A stretch of 7,598 bases of DNA, from contig CAZPGL010000060.1 in NCBI GenBank assembly GCA_964586175.1, positions 1-7,598 on the forward strand, read 5' to 3'. The notes beneath the pieces were generated by a model. It was not told where the DNA came from. It saw only the letters and a list, made by a program, of their open reading frames with translations, and ran no database searches. Positions 5,446 through 7,598 of this stretch are shown here, piece after piece (within the stretch, counting starts at the first letter, position 1; each line of letters starts with the position of its first letter). Both the position numbers and the translations under genes were made by a program. Source of the stretch: CAZPGL01 sp964586175. Lineage in GTDB: Bacteria > Actinomycetota > Acidimicrobiia > Acidimicrobiales > MedAcidi-G1.

Positions 5446-5910
5446 TCAGGGCGTGGTGCCCAACTTGCGGTGGTCCCAGGAGACCGTCCGCTCGGGCTCG
5501 ACGACCACCGCGGTGCGTTTGGTCGCCATCTGGGCCGCAGCCCGGTCGAGGAGCTCCACGGGGATGCCCGGCTGGTTGCGCACCATGACCTCCCGGGCCA
5601 GACGGTGCACGTCGGCCGGGTCGTCGTGAAGGACCGCCCGGCCCCTGATCATGACGCCCCGGAGCTCCTCGTACTCGTCACCGTCCTCGACGAGCACGGT
5701 GATACGGGGGTCACGCTGCAGGTTCACGATCTTCTGGGACTTCGTGTAGGTCTCGAAGACGAGGCGGCCGTCGACCACCGCGAACCACAGGGTCGACAGG
5801 TGGACCGACCCGTCGGCATCGAGGGTGGCGACCTGGAGGTTCCGACACGAGTCGATGAACGCCGCCACCTCGTCGTCGGTCATGCGGATCTGCTTGCGGC
5901 GATTGGCCAT
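5446..5910 (-). CDS. PPOX-family flavin/F420-dependent oxidoreductase (pyridoxamine 5'-phosphate oxidase-like fold)
   Basis: The product is 154 residues, normal for single-domain split-barrel PPOX proteins. The family layout is clear: an N-terminal helix (MTDDEVAAFIDSCRNL, 10-25), the strand pair ATLDADGSVHLSTLWF (28-43), the cofactor-phosphate segment TYTKSQKIVNLQRDPRI (54-70), VLVEDGD (72-78), and RGVMIRGRAVL (84-94). This form resembles the actinobacterial F420-dependent subgroup (FDOR-B) more than true PdxH, but F420 versus FMN cannot be decided by reading. The substrate is unknown. ATG at 5910 is chosen because GAGGGGAG (5920-5927) lies nine bases upstream and similarity starts there; the open frame extends to 6135 through non-coding DNA. 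It is first in the minus-strand gene set, 40 bp before the zinc-ribbon gene, so cotranscription is likely. Confidence 0.88.
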   Translation of the reverse strand: MANRRKQIRMTDDEVAAFIDSCRNLQVATLDADGSVHLSTLWFAVVDGRLVFETYTKSQKIVNLQRDPRITVLVEDGDEYEELRGVMIRGRAVLHDDPADVHRLAREVMVRNQPGIPVELLDRAAAQMATKRTAVVVEPERTVSWDHRKLGTTP

Positions 5911-5998
5911 CGCGGTGCGCTCCCCTCGGCTCGGTGCGGCCTGCCTTGAAGCCTTCCAGGCCCACGTCCCACCGGCCAGCCGGGTCAGGCCAAAACTG

Positions 5999-6030
5999 GC
6001 ACGTCCCGCCCGGGGGAAGGCGGGACGTGC
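5999..6030 (-). terminator. strong 12-bp hairpin, terminator- or attenuator-like in the PPOX direction
   Basis: GCACGTCCCGCC (5999-6010) and GGCGGGACGTGC (6019-6030) are perfect inverted repeats with an 8-base loop. On the minus strand the stem is followed by CAGTTTTGG, a short U-tract, as in an intrinsic terminator. It lies 88 bp upstream of the PPOX ATG with no minus-strand gene visible ahead of it, so a leader attenuator or the end of an unseen small transcript is possible. On the + strand no T-run follows. Confidence 0.5.
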
Positions 6031-6047
6031 GTTCCGCTCACGAGCTG

Positions 6048-6104
6048 CCCCAGGGGGAGGGGAACTGCTCGGAGTTCGGGGTTCCCCAAGGGGAAGGGGA
6101 ACCG
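6048..6104 (+). repeat. duplicated G-rich element with nested inverted repeats
   Basis: CCCCAGGGGGAGGGGAACTG (6048-6067) recurs imperfectly as CCCCAAGGGGAAGGGGAAC (6084-6102), about 36 nt downstream. The second copy is also half of GGTTCCCC (6080-6087) / GGGGAACC (6096-6103), and alternatively TTCCCC (6082-6087) pairs with GGGGAA (6090-6095) across only two bases. Five G-tracts of four or five lie on the + strand. This could be a regulator-binding repeat, mutually exclusive RNA stems in a leader, or a quadruplex-forming site. Confidence 0.55.
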
Positions 6105-6115
6105 TTGTGACCCCA

Positions 6116-6142
6116 ACCGTACCGATCGGCAGCATCGGCCAA
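6116..6142 (-). promoter_or_regulatory. weak candidate promoter for the PPOX gene set
   Basis: On the minus strand TTGGCC (6137-6142) and TACGGT (6116-6121) could be -35 and -10 elements, but the 15-base spacer is short. If used, the mRNA would have a leader of about 200 bases containing the G/C-rich stems and the 12-bp hairpin. No better -10 box is seen closer to the PPOX start. Confidence 0.25.
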
Positions 6143-6211
6143 GCCCCTCGACAGCCCCCAATTCCGTGACATCGGACACCTGTGGGCGGGATTCCGGGGG
6201 CGGGCGGGCGG

Positions 6212-6217
6212 TAGGGT
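6212..6217 (+). promoter_or_regulatory. -10 box giving a leaderless mRNA for the E1 alpha gene
   Basis: TAGGGT is followed by seven bases and then the GTG start at 6225, so transcription would begin at or next to the start codon. No Shine-Dalgarno sequence precedes the GTG. The -35 region is replaced by a G-rich stretch (6184-6208) with no recognisable -35 hexamer. Confidence 0.6.
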
Positions 6218-6224
6218 CGTCGAC

Positions 6225-7226
6225 GTGAGCGGTCCGACCGATTCCCAGCTGCGGGCCATATTGGCCGACATGGTGACGGCCCGGGTCCAGGCCGGTCGGC
6301 TGTGGAATCTGCAGCGGCAGGGACGCATCGGCACGGTCGCCCCGATCGACGGGCACGAGGCCACCGTCGTCGGCGCGGCCCATGCCGTCGACCCCGACGA
6401 GGACTGGGTGGTCCCCCAGTACCGCGAGCCGCTGGGCCTGGCGCGGTTCGGCCCGGGGATCCTCGACCGGTTCATGCTCTACAACCTCGGCCACCCGGCC
6501 GGCGGCCACATCCCGGCCCCTGTCCGGGTCCTGCCCAACCAGATCTCGCTGGCCACCCAGATTCCCCACGCCGTCGGCCTGGCCTGGGGCATGAAGCTGC
6601 AGAGCCAGCCCGGGGTCGTGCTGGTGTTCTTCGGCGACGGCTCCAGCTCGGAGGGCGACTTCTACGAGGCCGGCAACCTGGCCGGGGTGCTCCGGGCCCC
6701 CGTCGTGTTCCTCTGCGTCAACAACCAGTGGGCAATCTCGACCCCGACCAGCCAGCAGACGGCGGCCGAGTCGTTCGCAGCCAAGGCCGCAGCCTTCGGC
6801 TTCCCCGGGATCCGGATCGACGGCAACGACGCTGAAGCGGTGTTCACCGCGGTCGCCGAGGCCCGGGATCGGGCCCGAGCCGGCCAGGGACCGACGCTCA
6901 TCGAAGCCACCGTCTACCGGCTGGGCGCCCACACCACCGCCGACGACCCCACCCGGTACGTACCCGTCGAGGATCTCGAGGCCGCCCGGGCCGCCGATCC
7001 GGTCCACCGCCTGCGGGCCGACCTGACCGCCCGGGGATGCTGGGACGACGACATCCAGACCGAGGTCGAAACGGCCGCTCTGGCCCGCATCGACGACGCG
7101 CTCGACAAGGCGCTGACAACCCCCCTGGCGCACGACGCCGTGCTCGACCACTGCTACGCCGAGGACACCCAGCGGCTGGCTGCCCAACGCCGGGTCCTGC
7201 TGGGTGCGGAGGCCGTCGATGACTGA
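6225..7226 (+). CDS. pdhA: 2-oxo acid dehydrogenase E1 component, alpha subunit (pyruvate or branched-chain type)
   Basis: The product is 333 residues, the usual length. With the beta subunit it forms the thiamine-diphosphate E1 enzyme, which decarboxylates a 2-oxo acid and passes the acyl group to lipoyl-E2. The thiamine-diphosphate motif is plain: GDGSSSEGDFYEAGN (137-151) opening and VNNQWAIS (165-172) closing, with 26 residues between GDG and NN. Other family marks are QYRE (65-68), NQISLATQIPHAVGLAWG (105-122) and the active-site loop YRLGAHTTADDPTRY (231-245). The loop form matches bacterial E1 alpha proteins annotated as either pyruvate or branched-chain 2-oxo acid dehydrogenase, and the substrate cannot be decided without the E2 gene or a tree. 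The GTG start at 6225 follows a TAGGGT box closely. The gene overlaps the beta-subunit gene by 8 nt. Confidence 0.93.
   Translation: MSGPTDSQLRAILADMVTARVQAGRLWNLQRQGRIGTVAPIDGHEATVVGAAHAVDPDEDWVVPQYREPLGLARFGPGILDRFMLYNLGHPAGGHIPAPVRVLPNQISLATQIPHAVGLAWGMKLQSQPGVVLVFFGDGSSSEGDFYEAGNLAGVLRAPVVFLCVNNQWAISTPTSQQTAAESFAAKAAAFGFPGIRIDGNDAEAVFTAVAEARDRARAGQGPTLIEATVYRLGAHTTADDPTRYVPVEDLEAARAADPVHRLRADLTARGCWDDDIQTEVETAALARIDDALDKALTTPLAHDAVLDHCYAEDTQRLAAQRRVLLGAEAVDD
7208..7212 (+). promoter_or_regulatory. Shine-Dalgarno sequence for E1 beta
   Basis: GGAGG lies six bases before the ATG at 7219, inside the end of the E1 alpha gene. It fixes the E1 beta start and contrasts with the leaderless start of E1 alpha. 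Confidence 0.75.
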
Positions 7227-7598
7227 ACGCAACATGCTGCAGGCCATCAACGAGGCGCTCCACCACGAGATGGCCCGTGACGAGCGGGTCGTGGTCTTCG
7301 GGCAGGACGTGGCCCACAACGGTGGCGTGTTCCGGGCCACCGAGGGCCTCGTCGAGAAGTTCGGCGACCAGCGGGTGGTCGACATGCCGCTGGCCGAAGG
7401 CGCCATCGCCGGGTCGGCGGTGGGGTTGGCCATAGCCGGGTTGATACCGGTCGCTGAGATCCAGTTCCTCGGCTTCGCCTACCAGGCCATGCATCAGATC
7501 GCCGGCCAGGTGGCCCGGCTGCGCTACCGCACCCAGAGCCGTTTCGAGCCGGCCATCACCATCCGGGCTCCGTTCGGCGGCGGGGTCCGCACCCCCGA
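7219..7598 (+). CDS. pdhB: 2-oxo acid dehydrogenase E1 component, beta subunit (3' part outside the window)
   Basis: The first 126 codons are present of an expected 320-330. The start matches E1 beta proteins closely: MTERNMLQAINEALHHEM, FGQDVAHNGGVFRATEGL (residues 31-48), the thiamine-diphosphate-contact region DMPLAEGAIAGSAVGLA (55-71), PVAEIQFLGFAYQAMHQI (76-93) and RAPFGGGVR (116-124). The beta subunit supplies part of the thiamine-diphosphate site at the alpha-beta interface and binds the E2 core. ATGACTGA contains both this start and the alpha stop, so the two subunits are translationally coupled, fitting their 1:1 assembly. The E2 gene would be expected just beyond the window. Confidence 0.93.
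   Translation, partial: MTERNMLQAINEALHHEMARDERVVVFGQDVAHNGGVFRATEGLVEKFGDQRVVDMPLAEGAIAGSAVGLAIAGLIPVAEIQFLGFAYQAMHQIAGQVARLRYRTQSRFEPAITIRAPFGGGVRTP

Larger units (their letters stand above)
5911..6224. other. 314-bp divergent intergenic region, rich in inverted repeats and G-tracts
   Basis: No gene is supported between the PPOX and E1 alpha starts. Besides elements listed separately, the region holds GAACT/AGTTC (6062-6066 and 6073-6077), CCGAT/ATCGG (6122-6126 and 6134-6138) and the dyad GTGAC-N4-GACAC (6166-6179, one mismatch), a possible operator upstream of the E1 promoter. Reading frames crossing it on the minus strand extend the PPOX gene or overlap the E1 alpha gene and have no family similarity I can see. 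Confidence 0.7.

Noticed and set aside
5911..6135. Longer start for the PPOX protein
   Set aside because: The extra 75 codons are Pro/Arg/Gly-rich, cross the inverted repeats, and lack family similarity; ATG at 5910 has a good ribosome site.
5985..7433. 482-codon minus-strand frame opposite the E1 alpha gene
   Set aside because: It lies antisense to a clear thiamine-diphosphate enzyme gene and shows no domain of its own.

Overview
This is high-GC DNA (by eye about two-thirds G+C or more), most likely from the chromosome of an actinomycete-type bacterium (Actinomycetota; an Acidimicrobiia-like lineage is a guess). The signs are the actinobacterial style of the RNase P RNA 3' end, a PPOX-family protein of the F420-dependent type, frequent GTG starts, and two genes whose GTG start lies 6-7 bases after a TAGGNT -10 box, the signature of leaderless mRNAs. 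I see no phage, transposon, CRISPR or recognisable defence genes. The content looks like ordinary chromosome with several oddities.

Left part (1-2504). The window opens inside the 3' end of rnpB (RNase P RNA, + strand, about 1-98). Converging on it are two minus-strand genes for exported proteins. One is a membrane-anchored protein with a Thr-rich stalk and a peptidoglycan-binding-like segment (126-1130). The other is a putative lipoprotein with a long Ala/Glu coiled coil and Asp-rich, VCBS/FG-GAP-like calcium-binding motifs (1260-2504). Neither has an assignable function.

Middle (2505-5910). A divergent intergenic region leads on the + strand to a leaderless pentapeptide-repeat protein with 39 uninterrupted repeats (2629-3324). 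It is followed by an isolated C-terminal fragment of an O-acetylhomoserine sulfhydrylase (metY-like, 3346-3537), which is a gene remnant. Converging from the right is a compact minus-strand gene set, probably one operon. In order of transcription it encodes a PPOX-family oxidoreductase, a coiled-coil/zinc-ribbon protein (DUF164 type), a small YdjM-like membrane protein and a histidine-phosphatase-family enzyme. The last three are separated by 3 nt or overlap by 1 nt. The pairing of DUF164 protein with phosphatase resembles a known actinobacterial neighbourhood in which the phosphatase carries an RNase H domain; here that domain is absent.

Right part (5911-7598). A 314-bp divergent intergenic region is rich in inverted repeats and G-tracts. 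It contains a perfect 12-bp hairpin that would act as a terminator or attenuator in the PPOX direction, a duplicated G-rich element, and a quadruplex-like G-run inside the promoter of the next gene. That gene starts the + strand operon for the thiamine-diphosphate-dependent E1 alpha and E1 beta subunits of a 2-oxo acid dehydrogenase (pyruvate or branched-chain type). The two genes overlap by 8 nt, and E1 beta runs off the window end.

The most noteworthy points are the RNase P RNA end with an unusual core base, the stranded but well-conserved metY tail in frame behind the pentapeptide gene, and the structured region between the PPOX and E1 genes.
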